Assembly: GCF_000525795.1 (NCBI RefSeq)
Contig: NZ_AOCG01000001.1
Coordinates: 62,001-126,000, forward strand
Length of the DNA stretch: 64,000 nucleotides
Direction of reading: 5' to 3'
Source of the DNA: Listeria aquatica FSL S10-1188
GTDB lineage: Bacteria > Bacillota > Bacilli > Lactobacillales > Listeriaceae
Shown: positions 17,245 through 26,980 of the stretch, in pieces
Layout of the letters: each line of letters begins with the position of its first letter
Numbering within the stretch: the stretch's first letter is position 1
The notes under the pieces: generated by a model
What the model was told of the DNA's origin: nothing
The model's input: only the letters and a program-made list of their open reading frames with translations
Database searches by the model: none
Program-made: the position numbers and the translations under genes

Positions 17245-17844
17245 ATGAACGGATTTGAAAAACGCAGCGAAGAAAAAAGAAAGCAAATTTTAACCGCTAC
17301 TTTTGATTTAATGAATTCTCCTCAGGGCGTTGAAAGTGTGACTATTGATGAAATTGTCAAGCAATCAGGCGTTAGCAAGGCAACGATTTTTAAGTATTTT
17401 GGTAGCAAGGATAATTTGATTCATCAGGTGTTTATTGAGTTTATGACGAATATGGCGGATTCAGCTAAAGCGATTATGGCAGAAAATCGGCCGTTTGAAG
17501 AAACGCTGATTGCCATGAGTCAAAATAAGATTCGTTATCTAGAACAAATTGAACATCAGTTTTATATGGATTTAATGGGTTATTATACGCAAAAGGAAGA
17601 CCGTGATTTATCGCTCTTGATGGAAACTTACACAAAAGAAAGTTTTAGCATTATGCTTGATTTATTTCACCGCGGTCGTAAAGAAGGAAAAGTGGATTTA
17701 AGGTATTCGGATGAATTTTTAATGCTATTTTTTGAGGCGCTTGTCGAAGGGATTTCGAATCCGAAAATCTATGATAAAATTTTGCCATATACAGAAGAAT
17801 GGACAGAAATTATTGTTAAAGGAATTGCCCCAAGCAAGAAATAG
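17245..17844 (+). CDS. TetR/AcrR-family regulator
   Basis: The 199-residue protein has a classic N-terminal TetR helix-turn-helix (EKRKQILTATFDLM, then TIDEIVKQSGVSKATIFKYFGSKDNLI, about residues 10-55) and a helical ligand-binding C-terminus. It is divergent from the ABC exporter genes, with matching repeats between, so it probably represses them until a drug-like ligand binds. It starts at ATG 17245 after GAGAGGTTGAAGAG. A DUF1905 gene and an aldo/keto reductase follow closely on the same strand and may be co-transcribed. Confidence 0.88.
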   Translation: MNGFEKRSEEKRKQILTATFDLMNSPQGVESVTIDEIVKQSGVSKATIFKYFGSKDNLIHQVFIEFMTNMADSAKAIMAENRPFEETLIAMSQNKIRYLEQIEHQFYMDLMGYYTQKEDRDLSLLMETYTKESFSIMLDLFHRGRKEGKVDLRYSDEFLMLFFEALVEGISNPKIYDKILPYTEEWTEIIVKGIAPSKK

Positions 17845-17858
17845 GAGGTTTTGCGTGT

Positions 17859-18149
17859 ATGAATGAAAAAATATATGAGTATGACTCAGAAATTTTTGAA
17901 GCGGAAGTTGGAAAAGGTGGCGCATATACAGTGTTTCCATATGATGTGCGCGAGGAATTCGGAAAAGGTCGCATAAAAGTTAAGGCAAGCTTTGACGGGG
18001 AGCCTTATGAAGGTAGTATTGTTAATATGGGTGTTAAAAATGCGGATGGTTCGGTTTGTTATATTTTGGGTATCCGAAAAGATATCCGCACGAAAATCGG
18101 GAAAACGATTGGTGATACGGTTCATATAATGGTGCAGGAACGAATTTAA
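17859..18149 (+). CDS. DUF1905 domain protein
   Basis: The 96-residue protein matches DUF1905 (PF08922), a small double-psi beta-barrel-like domain of unknown activity. Typical elements are GGAYTVFPYDVREEFG, GRIKVKASFDGEPYEGSIV and the closing GKTIGDTVHIMVQE. It starts 14 bp after tetR with AGGAGG upstream. There is no signal peptide, so it is cytosolic. Function is unknown. Confidence 0.85.
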   Translation: MNEKIYEYDSEIFEAEVGKGGAYTVFPYDVREEFGKGRIKVKASFDGEPYEGSIVNMGVKNADGSVCYILGIRKDIRTKIGKTIGDTVHIMVQERI

Positions 18150-18166
18150 GAAGGGAAGTCTTTTTG

Positions 18167-19015
18167 ATGGAATATAAAACTTTGAATAATGGGTTAAAGG
18201 TGCCGGTGCTCGGGTTTGGAGTATTTCAAATTACGGATCAAGGTGAAGCGGAACAGGCGGTTTTACATGCGCTTCAAACGGGTTACCGGTTGATTGATAC
18301 GGCTGCTGTATATTTGAATGAAGAAGCGGTTGGCCGAGCGATTCAAAAAAGTGGCATTCCAAGAAGTGAAATTACTTTGACAACGAAGCTATGGATTACG
18401 GATGCAAGTTATGATGGGGCGATGCGAGCTTTTGAGCGTTCGACGAAAAAGCTCGGGACGGATTATTTGGATATCTTTTTAATTCATCAACCGTATAATG
18501 ATTATTACGGGGCATGGCGGGCTTTAACGGAACTATACAAGGCAGAGAAGATAAAGGCAATTGGAGTTTCTAACTTTTCTACAGGGCGGCTTACGGATTT
18601 GATTTTAAATCATGAAGTGAAACCGGTACTTGACCAAATTGAACTCCATCCGTATCGCCAACAAGCATTGCAACGCGATACGGCGGCTCATTTTGATGTT
18701 TCGATCGAAGCTTGGAGTCCGTTTAATCAAGGGAAAGATGGCATTTTTGAGGATGCTGTTTTGACGGAGATTGCGAAGAAACACGGAAAGACGGTTCCGC
18801 AAGTGATTTTGAGATGGCAAACGCAGATTGGGAATATGGCGATTCCAAAATCAACGCATTTAGAGCGGATCAAAGAAAACTTTGCGATTTTTGATTTTAA
18901 ACTTACAGAGGAAGAATTGCAGCAAATTGCAAGTTTAGATCGTGCGCCAAATAGTGCGGGGCCACGTGAAAATTATCAACTTGTAGAACGGCTAAATGGA
19001 ATTACTTTGGAATAA
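18167..19015 (+). CDS. Aldo/keto reductase
   Basis: This 282-residue NADPH-dependent reductase has the (beta/alpha)8 family signatures. The catalytic Asp and Tyr are in LIDTAAVYLNEEAVG (about 45-59). The Lys is in LTTKLWI and the His in DIFLIHQPYNDYYGAW. The coenzyme-binding end has IPKSTHLERIKENF. It resembles 2,5-diketo-gluconate/methylglyoxal reductases of Firmicutes. ATG 18167 is preferred over the in-frame TTG 18164, with AAGAAGGGAAG upstream. It is 17 bp past DUF1905 and ends at a terminator. Its physiological substrate is unknown. Confidence 0.92.
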   Translation: MEYKTLNNGLKVPVLGFGVFQITDQGEAEQAVLHALQTGYRLIDTAAVYLNEEAVGRAIQKSGIPRSEITLTTKLWITDASYDGAMRAFERSTKKLGTDYLDIFLIHQPYNDYYGAWRALTELYKAEKIKAIGVSNFSTGRLTDLILNHEVKPVLDQIELHPYRQQALQRDTAAHFDVSIEAWSPFNQGKDGIFEDAVLTEIAKKHGKTVPQVILRWQTQIGNMAIPKSTHLERIKENFAIFDFKLTEEELQQIASLDRAPNSAGPRENYQLVERLNGITLE

Positions 19016-19021
19016 AGAGAT

Positions 19022-19057
19022 AAAAGCTACCAGTAGAAGGCTATTGGTAGCTTTTTT
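19022..19057 (+). terminator. Terminator after the aldo/keto reductase
   Basis: aaaagctaccagtag pairs with ctattggtagctttt and runs into T residues. Confidence 0.92.
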
Positions 19058-19350
19058 ATTTTAGTTAAGTATAAGTTTACAAGGAAAGAAACGCGTGGAT
19101 AAGCATTGTACGGAAGCAAAGGAAAAATGGATAAAGTTAATGGAAGAGATTTTCAAGAAGGGCGAGGTCAGCTTAGGAAAGGTTAGGGCGCTAGCGCTTT
19201 TTAGCGTTTAAATTCTTGCGAAAGTTGGTTATGGGGTTATTAATGGAGGCGTTTTTTATTATAATTAGAAATGTAAAATAATATAAGTTATGGCGTGTGT
19301 GCTTGGGGAACAAACCACTTCTTGAGTGATTGTCCGTCTCTGTGGACATA
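19058..19350. other. Spacer before the sugar operon
   Basis: There is no convincing gene. A perfect 10-base palindrome, GCGCTAGCGC, lies near 19189-19198 and may be a site or chance. Confidence 0.4.
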
Positions 19351-19352
19351 GA

Positions 19353-19385
19353 TTGACGTGTAAACGCATACAAAACTCTTATAAT
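19353..19385 (+). promoter_or_regulatory. Promoter region and cre site of the PRD/PTS operon
   Basis: A catabolite-response element, TGTAAACGCATACA (19359-19372, one mismatch to consensus), lies between a TTGACG and a TATAAT at 19380-19385. The spacing of 21 bp is long for that pair, so the true -35 is uncertain. CcpA repression is inferred. Confidence 0.5.
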
Positions 19386-19406
19386 AATAACTGTGAGGTG
19401 GTTGAA

Positions 19407-20877
19407 ATGATTTTTAGTACAAACGAGAGCAACTTATTAAATGTATTAAATTATGAAACATTTACTTCAGCCGGTGAGTTAGCAAGTCAACTTTTCGTTT
19501 CAAACAAGACCATTTATCGATTAGTGAAAAAAATCAATGACATTGTGCAAGTTGATTATCAAAAACCGCTTATCTTATCGGAAGCGGGCAAAGGCTACAT
19601 TTTGAATCCAGAATTCATCAATATCAATATTCAACAGTCGGTCGACTATAAAGAGGAAAATCAGTTAAATGATTTACTGCTATCGTTAATGTATAAACAC
19701 CCCAACAAAAAAAAGTCGCGAAGCTTTTAAGTTTGAATATGTAAGTGAAAGTACGGCAGAGCGTCTTATGAAAAAATTGGAAGAGCGACTGCTTTGCTAT
19801 CGCATTAACCTTCACATGAATCAGGATCATGTTTGGATCGAGGGGAAGGAACAAGATATTCGAAAGGCGATTCATGAAATTATTTTGGAAACACACAATT
19901 TGAATGCGCTTGGGGAAATTGGAATCGAACTTGATGAATTCGATAAGTATTTTCTTGATAAGCAGTTGGCGCTTCTTGAGGAAACCATTGGCGAAACAAT
20001 CAATTATCCTTACGACATCACGCTTTATACGCATATTTATATGTTGCTCAAACGTTATCGTGAGGGGGATGTTGCTTATCTCAAAAGGCAAGAACCGCTG
20101 GAATTCGATGAGTTGCAGCTGCTTGATACCAATAGAAGGCTAGCTAATGTGGCTAGGCAAATCAAAGGGAATATTGAAAGTTATTTGAATCTCGAATTAA
20201 GTGAAATGGAAGAATTCTTTATTTTCCAAAATCTATATTCGATTAATATCCAAGAAAGAGAAAGCAGTAATGTAGACAAAAGTTTAGCAGAATTAATCTC
20301 CAATCAGTTGATAACTAGTTTTTTCAATATCTCGGATAAGTCACTCTTACCAAGTTGTCGCTCACTGTATGAGGATATTTACCAGCACACGCTCCCGATG
20401 CTTAGCCGACTAAGAAGCGGCATCACGGTAGAAAATAATTTGCTGGAAGAGGAGAAAGTGGAATACCGAGATACTTTTTATAATCTCAAGGCCATTATTT
20501 CGGAAATCAACAAGGAGCTGACTTTTGAAACAAAGATTAATGAGGAGGAGATTGGGTATCTCACGCTTTACTTTGAAAAATATAAGTTAAGCAAGAACAA
20601 AGCCAAAAATGTGCTGTTAGTTTGTTCAACAGGGATTGGAACATCGGAACTGCTAAAGATTCGCTTAGAAAAGAATGTCCAAAATATCAATATTGTGGCT
20701 ACGATGAGTCAAAGGCAGATGAAAAATAATAAGGCGTTTCTGGATGAAAACATTGATTTGATTCTTTCGACTTTGCGAGTCCCACTAAATTCAGTAAATC
20801 TTCCAGTTTTAACAATAAGTCCATTATTGACAAGCCAAGATATACAGAAAATTAATTACATGATAAAGGAGACTTAA
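19407..20877 (+). CDS. PRD-containing PTS operon regulator (BglG/MtlR type), one frameshift
   Basis: Joined, this is a regulator of about 490 residues. It has an N-terminal winged helix (SAGELASQLFVSNKTIYRLVKKIN), two PTS-regulation domains with conserved His (GEIGIELDEF and YTHIYMLL in the first, FIFQNLYSIN in the second), and a GatB-like EIIB domain with the P-loop Cys in VLLVCSTGIGTS (about 405-416). The break is at the A8 run 19707-19714, between HPNKKKSR and EAFKFEYVSEST. It starts at ATG 19407 after GAGGTGG. It heads the operon that encodes a fructose-type PTS and should activate it according to PTS phosphorylation state. Confidence 0.87.
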
Positions 20878-20879
20878 TT

Positions 20880-21341
20880 ATGGAAAAGGTTGTATTAGAA
20901 GAAGTCATTCATAAAGAGTTGATTTTAATTAACTCAAAGGCGGGAAATAAGGACGAGATTTTGAGGGAGCTTATTCATTTGCTTCATGAAAATCACTATA
21001 TTGCAGATGAAGCGGCTTTTTTAGAGGATGTATATCTGCGGGAAACGGAAGGGGAAACGGGAATTGGTCAAGGAATCGCTATCCCGCACGGGAAGTCTGC
21101 TTCAGTTGAGACGACAACGATTGCGGTGGCTACGCTAGAAAAACCGATCAAGTGGGAAACGCTCGACGGTGAGGATGTTGAAGTGATCATTTTGTTCGCA
21201 GTCAAAGATTCGGATATCAACACGACACATGTGTTACTCCTTCAACAAGTGGCAACACTGCTAGCGGATGAAGACTTTTTAGATGATTTAAAGGGAGTTA
21301 CGTCAGTGGATGAAATGTATCAACTGATTACTAATAAATAA
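20880..21341 (+). CDS. PTS fructose/mannitol-family EIIA
   Basis: The 153-residue cytosolic phosphocarrier accepts phosphate from HPr. The active His is in GIGQGIAIPHGKSASV (about 68). The family end FLDDLKGVTSVDEMYQLI is present. ATG 20880 is 2 bp past the PRD regulator stop, so the two are probably translationally coupled. With the separate EIIB and EIIC genes downstream it forms a complete three-protein fructose-type PTS. Confidence 0.92.
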   Translation: MEKVVLEEVIHKELILINSKAGNKDEILRELIHLLHENHYIADEAAFLEDVYLRETEGETGIGQGIAIPHGKSASVETTTIAVATLEKPIKWETLDGEDVEVIILFAVKDSDINTTHVLLLQQVATLLADEDFLDDLKGVTSVDEMYQLITNK

Positions 21342-21370
21342 AATACAAAAGGAAAGTAGGAGAGGAAATT

Positions 21371-22243
21371 ATGTTAGTATCTGGAAAAGAAATTATGGCG
21401 GTAGCAAAAGAAAGAAAATTCGCGGTTCCGGCGTTTAATGCGGGATCTGGTCAACTTTTAAATGCGGTGATGGAGGCATGTGAAGAAGCTAAGTCGCCAG
21501 TTATGATCGCGATTCACCCTGATGAATTAAGCTTTTTGACGGATAGCTTTGTAGATCAAGTGAAGTTCTTAGCGAATCATACTAAAATCCCGGTTTGTAT
21601 CCATTTAGATCACGGGGCAAGCTATGAACAAGTGATTCATGCGATTCAACTTGGATTTACATCGGTTATGATCGACGCTTCCCACTTGCCTTATGAAGAA
21701 AATGTTGAGATTTCGAAAAAAGTAGTGGCTGCAGCGCATCCGGTGGGGGTTTCTGTTGAAGCAGAACTTGGAACGATTGGCGATACGGGGAATACGGTTG
21801 AAGGCGGCGTAAGTGAAGTCATTTATACCGATCCGAAAGTGGCTCAAGACTTTATTGATAAAACAGGCGTTGATAGTTTGGCGGTTGCGATTGGAACGGC
21901 GCATGGTATTTATCCAAAAGACGTTGATCCTAAACTACGTCTCGATATTTTGGAAGAAATTGAAAAAGCAACGGATATCCCGCTTGTTTTACACGGAGGT
22001 TCAAGCAACCCAGACGAAGAAATTGCCAAAGCTGTAACGATGGGGGTAAACAAAATTAATATTTCAAGTGACATCAAGATTGTTTTTGCGAATAAGCTGC
22101 GCGAAATTTTAAATGGGGGTAACTCAGAAATTCGCGAACCAAACGTTCTTTTCCCGAAATGTATGGAAGAAACGAAAAAAGTCGCACTTGAAAAGATTAA
22201 ATTGTTTAATTCGATCGATCAAGCCAAACATTATTTTAACTAG
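21371..22243 (+). CDS. Class II (zinc) ketose-bisphosphate aldolase
   Basis: This 290-residue enzyme of the FbaA/GatY/KbaY family splits fructose- or tagatose-1,6-bisphosphate (or a related ketose phosphate) into two trioses. Zinc-binding His are visible in ICIHLDHGAS, TAHGIYP and VLHGGSS, with the phosphate-binding NKINISSDIK near residue 235. It lies between EIIA and EIIB within the operon. This suggests that the PTS product, after a kinase step, is cleaved here. The exact substrate is not readable from sequence. Confidence 0.9.
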   Translation: MLVSGKEIMAVAKERKFAVPAFNAGSGQLLNAVMEACEEAKSPVMIAIHPDELSFLTDSFVDQVKFLANHTKIPVCIHLDHGASYEQVIHAIQLGFTSVMIDASHLPYEENVEISKKVVAAAHPVGVSVEAELGTIGDTGNTVEGGVSEVIYTDPKVAQDFIDKTGVDSLAVAIGTAHGIYPKDVDPKLRLDILEEIEKATDIPLVLHGGSSNPDEEIAKAVTMGVNKINISSDIKIVFANKLREILNGGNSEIREPNVLFPKCMEETKKVALEKIKLFNSIDQAKHYFN

Positions 22244-22260
22244 AAGGGGAGGTAGGACTG

Positions 22261-22563
22261 ATGAAAATTGTTGGTATTGCAGCCTGCACGGCAGGTATTG
22301 CGCATACTTATATTGCGAAGGAAAAACTTTCTAAAGCGGCGGAAGATAGAGGACACGAAATTCATATCGAAACGCAAGGGCTTGCCGGGACGCAAGATGC
22401 GCTCACACAGCAAGATATTGATGCCGCGGATATTGTGATCATCGCAGCGGACATCAAAGTGAACGGTCGTGAACGATTTAAGGACAAAAAAGTTGTAGAA
22501 GTGCCAACAAGTTTAGTGGTTAAATCGCCAACTAAATTGGTTGAAAAAGTAGAACAGGTTTAA
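22261..22563 (+). CDS. PTS fructose-type EIIB
   Basis: The 100-residue fructose-family EIIB carries the phosphorylated Cys in GIAACTAGIAHTYIAKEKL (about residue 9), followed by HEIHIETQG and ADIVIIAADIKVNGRERF, as in FruB-type IIB domains. It starts at ATG 22261 after GGGGAGGT, 17 bp past the aldolase. It transfers phosphate from the EIIA to sugar bound by the EIIC encoded next. Confidence 0.93.
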   Translation: MKIVGIAACTAGIAHTYIAKEKLSKAAEDRGHEIHIETQGLAGTQDALTQQDIDAADIVIIAADIKVNGRERFKDKKVVEVPTSLVVKSPTKLVEKVEQV

Positions 22564-22574
22564 AAACAAAAAAA

Positions 22575-22613
22575 TAAGCAAGGTGCGTTACGGAAACCAA
22601 TGTGCCTTGCTTT
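22575..22613 (+). other. Intra-operon hairpin between EIIB and EIIC
   Basis: aagcaagg pairs with ccttgctt just before the EIIC ribosome site. There are only four T residues after it, so it is more likely a processing or stability element than a full terminator. Confidence 0.5.
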
Positions 22614-22627
22614 TAGGAGGTAAAACA

Positions 22628-23726
22628 ATGAAAGCGCTTAAAAATATCGGTTTTAAAAAAGCATCTGATGACAGCCATTTCGTTCTTTCTGCCGATCATA
22701 GTGGCTTCTGGTTTCTTGCTTGCAATTGGGAACATGACAGGTGGAGCAAATATTGAAAGCTTCAAGGATGGCTTTTCCTTCTCTGATGCCTTAACAACGA
22801 TGGGAGGATACGGGCTCGGCTTACTGCCAATGATCGTTTCGACGGCGATTGCGTATTCGATTGCGGATAAGCCAGGTATTGCGCCTGGACTAATCGTTGG
22901 GATGGTAGCAAATGGAATTGGTACAGGCTTCCTTGGTGGCTTAGTGGGCGGTTATATTTCAGGTGTTATTGTGGTTTTATTAGTCACTTATATTAAAGTT
23001 CCAAGCTGGATGGAAGGTTTGATGCCGACGCTTGTGATTCCATTTATCAGTACGCTTCTGGCTGGAATCGTGATGTATTATGTCGTCGGAACGCCAATTA
23101 CTTGGTTTACCGAAATGCTGACTAATTACTTAGGCAACTTGAATACATCTTCACTCTTTGTATATGGAGCGATCATCGGTGTGCTCGCTTCGATTGACTA
23201 CGGCGGGGCGATTAATAAAGTGGTGTTTGCCTTTGTTTTCGCGCTCTTTTCTGAAGGGATTTATGAACCGATAACGGTGTTGATCCTCGCTTCAATGGTA
23301 ACGCCATTCGGACTTACGATTGCTTATTTCTTAGGTAAAGTGGTTCGTAAAAACATCTTCAACAAACAAGAAGTGGAAACTTTGAAAACGGCCTTTCCGA
23401 TGGGGATCTGTCAAATTACAGAAGGGTGTTTCCCGATTGTTTTAAATGACTTGTTGCGTTGTGTGATAGCTACTGGGATCGGCGGAGCCGTTGGGGGAGG
23501 TTTAAGCATGCTTTGGGGAGCAGATAGCCACATTCCGGCATCTGGGATGTTCGCTGTTCCAACGATGACAAATCCATGGGCATTCCTTGCTGCACTCACG
23601 ATTGGTTCGCTTGTAACAGCCGTTTCCATTCTGGTTCTTAAAAAGCGAGTCGATCCGAATGCAGAAATTATTGTTGAAGAAAAAGAGGAAGAAGAAATTT
23701 CTTGGGACGATCTTAAAATTAATTAA
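22628..23726 (+). CDS. PTS fructose-type EIIC, one frameshift near the start
   Basis: The membrane permease of about 366 residues starts MKALKNIGFKK at ATG 22628 (AGGAGG upstream). It continues in another frame as HLMTAISFFLPIIVASGFLLAIG after an extra base in the A6 run 22655-22660. Fructose-EIIC features include GGYGLGLLPMIVSTAIAYSIADKPGIAPG, FLGGLVGGYISG and the substrate-site stretch PMGICQITEGCFPIVLND. The tail EEKEEEEISWDDLKIN is acidic and cytosolic. It works with the EIIA and EIIB of the same operon. The substrate is probably a ketose such as fructose, sorbose or tagatose, or an unusual sugar; see the neighbouring lyxose isomerase. Confidence 0.88.
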
Positions 23727-23745
23727 TAGCTAGGAGTGGAAGTAC

Positions 23746-24273
23746 ATGGATTATCAAGCGCGAATAAAGCAAGCTTTTCTAGATTCTGGGATTGCGTTCA
23801 CGGATGAAGAGCTAAAAAGCATTGACTACGCAGACTTTGGATTAAACCGGTTGGAAACAGAAGGATTGAATTTAATTGTTTATGTCAATAACGATACTTA
23901 CTGTGCGAAGGAAATGGCGCTTTTACCGGGGCAGACTTGTCCAGAACATCGGCATCCAAGACGAGGTGTGAACCAGGAAATTGAAGGGAAACGTGAAACT
24001 TTCCGCTGCCGCAAAGGAAAAGTCTATCTGTATGTGGAAGGCGAGGAAAATACGAAAAGCATCAAAAGCCAAATTCCGGAAGGACAAGAAGCCTATTATA
24101 CGGTTAGACACGAAATTGAGCTGAATCCGGGTGAGCAATTTACGATTGAGCCAAACACACTTCACTGGTTTCAAGCTGGCGAAGAAGGGGCGATCATTTC
24201 TGAATTTTCAACGCCAAGTGATGATCCAAGCGATATTTTTACCAATCCAAATGTAAAACGTGTGACGGAATAA
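23746..24273 (+). CDS. D-lyxose ketol-isomerase
   Basis: This 175-residue cupin-fold sugar isomerase (PF07385) is like the E. coli O157 EcSI/Z5688 enzyme, which converts D-lyxose to D-xylulose and also acts on D-mannose. Metal ligands are visible in CPEHRHPRRG (two His), the Glu in VNQEIEGKRETFRC and the His in PNTLHWFQAGEEG. It is 20 bp after EIIC, and a mutarotase and xylulokinase follow. That gives a full route lyxose, xylulose, xylulose 5-phosphate. Family assignment is confident. The in vivo sugar is inferred. Confidence 0.87.
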   Translation: MDYQARIKQAFLDSGIAFTDEELKSIDYADFGLNRLETEGLNLIVYVNNDTYCAKEMALLPGQTCPEHRHPRRGVNQEIEGKRETFRCRKGKVYLYVEGEENTKSIKSQIPEGQEAYYTVRHEIELNPGEQFTIEPNTLHWFQAGEEGAIISEFSTPSDDPSDIFTNPNVKRVTE

Positions 24274-24281
24274 AGAGTTGG

Positions 24282-24317
24282 CAGACTTGGACTTATCTCG
24301 AGTTCAAGTCTGTTTTT
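24282..24317 (+). terminator. Intra-operon hairpin with a short T tract
   Basis: cagacttggactt pairs with agttcaagtctg (one mismatch) and is followed by TTTTT. It lies between the isomerase and the mutarotase and may lower expression of the last two genes. Confidence 0.6.
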
Positions 24318-24329
24318 CTGGAGGGAAGC

Positions 24330-25304
24330 ATGAAAACTTACCAAATTGAAAATGATGAAGTTCGGATAGAGTTTATAGCACGAGGCGGTTGTTTAACGAA
24401 AATGATCAATAAAAAAACGGATACCAATTATTTAATCCATTATGCAGATTTGGATGAATACCAAACGAATCCTTACTTTCTGGGAGCGACGATTGGTCGA
24501 AATGCCGGACGGACTTCTCCGCCTTTTTATACAAATGCGGCGGGAGAAAAAGTGGAGCTTGATTGTAATGAGGGGAAGCTCCATTTGCATGGCGGACAAA
24601 ATGGCCTGCACTTTCAAGAATGGAAAGTAGAAAGGCTTCACGGTTCTGCCTATGAACTTAACTTTGTGGATACCGCATCACCGTATGAAAATATGCAATT
24701 TCGGCTCGTTTATAGGCTAGAGAAAAATCGGTTTCGTATCGAGATGTACGGCAAAGCGAATGTACCAACCATCTGCAATTTAACCAATCATGCTTTTTTT
24801 AATTTGAATACAGATAAAACAACTATTGAGACGCACCAACTGAAAACGGCAGAGGCGCGTTTGCAGCTTATTGATTCTGAGTTTGTTCCAACGAAAGGTT
24901 ATGTCGATTTCGGGGATGGGGAGCCTAGCTATGCGCCGTTTAACTTTAATTCTCGTGCGGAAGTGGGGAAAGCCTTTCAACTTGGAACAGAGCTATCCGA
25001 GATTTGCGCAGGAGGAATCGATTTGGCGTATTGCTTTAAAGAGCCGGACGATATTGAAATGGCTAAAATTGAACTAACAGATGATACGGAAACGAATCAA
25101 CTTGTAATTCGTTCGAACCAAGAAGCTTGTGTGATTTATACAGCCAATAAAATCACAGCACCGACTCCTATAAACAGCGGGCGTCACATGACCAAGTATC
25201 AAGGGATCACTTTTGAAATGCAGCGTAAACCCAATTATGTTCACGAAGCGATGGAGTATTTAACAGACGATTATTATACATTCACAGAGTATGAAATTCT
25301 TTAA
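24330..25304 (+). CDS. Aldose 1-epimerase family protein (mutarotase)
   Basis: This 324-residue protein of the GalM family interconverts alpha and beta anomers of a free sugar. Seen are TIGRNAGRTSPPF, the substrate-binding LHLHGGQNGLHFQEW, and the catalytic His in CNLTNHAFFNLN (about 151). The late family Glu is in ITFEMQRKPN (about residue 300). It is placed between the lyxose isomerase and the xylulokinase, so it probably supplies the right anomer of lyxose or a similar sugar. A second, more distant mutarotase lies in the arabinose operon at 61 kb. Confidence 0.85.
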   Translation: MKTYQIENDEVRIEFIARGGCLTKMINKKTDTNYLIHYADLDEYQTNPYFLGATIGRNAGRTSPPFYTNAAGEKVELDCNEGKLHLHGGQNGLHFQEWKVERLHGSAYELNFVDTASPYENMQFRLVYRLEKNRFRIEMYGKANVPTICNLTNHAFFNLNTDKTTIETHQLKTAEARLQLIDSEFVPTKGYVDFGDGEPSYAPFNFNSRAEVGKAFQLGTELSEICAGGIDLAYCFKEPDDIEMAKIELTDDTETNQLVIRSNQEACVIYTANKITAPTPINSGRHMTKYQGITFEMQRKPNYVHEAMEYLTDDYYTFTEYEIL

Positions 25305-25319
25305 AAAGGAGTGAGTGAT

Positions 25320-26796
25320 TTGGCGTGTTATATCGGGGTAGATCTAGGAACTAGTTCAATCAAAATGATTGCAGCAAGAGGAGATGGGACAATTTTAGCT
25401 ACGACAACGAGCCCATTTAGTATTCTTTCAGAAGAGCCTCTTTACAGCGAGGAAAACCCGCAGGACTGGCTACAAGCATTTGATGATGCTTTTAGTCAGT
25501 TGTTGCTTGAAGTGCCACAACTTGCGAGTGATCTAGAAGCCATTTCGTTTTCTGGTCAGATGCATAGTTTAGTGTTGCTAGATGATGAAGGGAAGCCACT
25601 TCGAAATGCGATTTTATGGAATGATACGCGAACGGTTGCGGAAGTGGGATTTTTAAATGAGACTTATTTGGAGCATTTGCTAGAAGTTGAAAAAAATAGA
25701 GCGCTAGAAGGCTTCACCTTGCCTAAACTATTATGGGTCAAGCGTAACGAGAGAGAATTGTTTGAGCGAACATGGAAATTCATGATGCCAAAGGATTATC
25801 TTGTTTATTATTTAACTGGGGAGGTTTTTACTGACCGTTCGGATGCCTCTGGAACCATTTTGTACGATGTGAAGCGGCATACTTGGGATCTTTCTTTACT
25901 TGAAGAGCTGGGAATTGATGCAAAGAAATGTCCGAGGATTGCTGAATCTCTGGATACGGTGGGGCAATTAAAGCCCGCACTTAAAAAAGAAATTTAATCT
26001 TGAAAGTGATGTTCGGATTATCATGGGTGGGGCAGACAATGCTTGCGGAGCGTTAGGCAATATTAGTCATCCAGAATCACAAGGATTGATTTCAGTTGGC
26101 ACATCGGGCGTCGTGCTTGCCTATTCAAAGCGGGCAGAGAGAGTCACTGGAAAGTATCATTATTTTAATTCCGCTATTTCTGGATGGGACTACAAAATGG
26201 GTGTAACTTTATCTGCGGGTTATTCCCTTGAATGGTTTAGAAAGGTTTTTGCACCCGAGGAAGACTTTGAAGAATTAACAAGCGAGCTTGCGCAAGTTCC
26301 GATTGGGGCAAATGGTGTTGTGTTCAATCCGTATTTATTCGGTGAACGCAGCCCGTATTTCAATCCCTATTTGAGTGCTTCAATAACGGGCGTGAGAGCG
26401 AATCATACGCGTCAGGATATTGTTCGGGCGATTCTTGAGGGGGTGGCATTTTCACTTAAAAATGTCTATCAAGAGATGGAACTTAGCGAGTCGATCCAGA
26501 CGTTTCGGATTACGGGTGGTGTTGTTAAAAATCCGTTGTGGCTTCAAATGTTTGCGGATATTTTTGAAACGAAAATGGAGGTGCTCACGCTTGATGAAGG
26601 GCCAGCGTTTGGAGCTCTGATGTGCGCAATTCAAGGTGCAGAGGGCAGGGACGCGTCAGAGATCTTGGCGAAATTTAATCCTCTAAGAAAGGTCCTTATG
26701 CCGGTTGAAGAAAACATTGTGTGCTACAGGGAAGCTTATCAACGTTTTTTAGAACAAAGTGAGCTGCAAAATCAATGGAGTAAGAAAAGGAAATGA
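25320..26796 (+). CDS. xylB: Xylulokinase (FGGY family), one frameshift
   Basis: The kinase of about 490 residues phosphorylates D-xylulose to xylulose 5-phosphate. The N-terminal phosphate loop is YIGVDLGTSSIKMI. The substrate region SFSGQMHSLVLLD is typical of XylB, as is LWNDTRT. The second half has GGADNACGALGN, SVGTSGVV and RITGGVVKNPLWLQMFAD. I prefer TTG 25320, eight bases after AAAAGGAG, over GTG 25311, which abuts that site. The frame breaks at the A runs 25983-25992; removing one A gives LKKEFNLESDVRIIMGG. It ends the operon before a terminator. Confidence 0.88.
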
Positions 26797-26801
26797 AAAG
26801 T

Positions 26802-26847
26802 CAGTTGGGTGCGCATGTGAGTATGAATGCACTCAACTGTTTTTTTT
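26802..26847 (+). terminator. Terminator of the PTS/lyxose operon
   Basis: cagttgggtgc pairs with gcactcaactg and is followed by eight T residues. Confidence 0.92.
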
Positions 26848-26980
26848 GCACACTTTTTTTATTTTTTTGTATAAAAAAGTATAGAATAGTAAATAAAAAT
26901 GTCGAAAAATTGTCACATTAAATCGTCAATAGATGTGGTAAACTAATGACGTAAATAATTAACAAAAAAGGAGAAAACAG

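Noticed and set aside
19189-19198. GCGCTAGCGC palindrome as a regulator site
   Set aside because: Ten bases of symmetry with no promoter beside it are weak evidence. It is noted only in the spacer entry.
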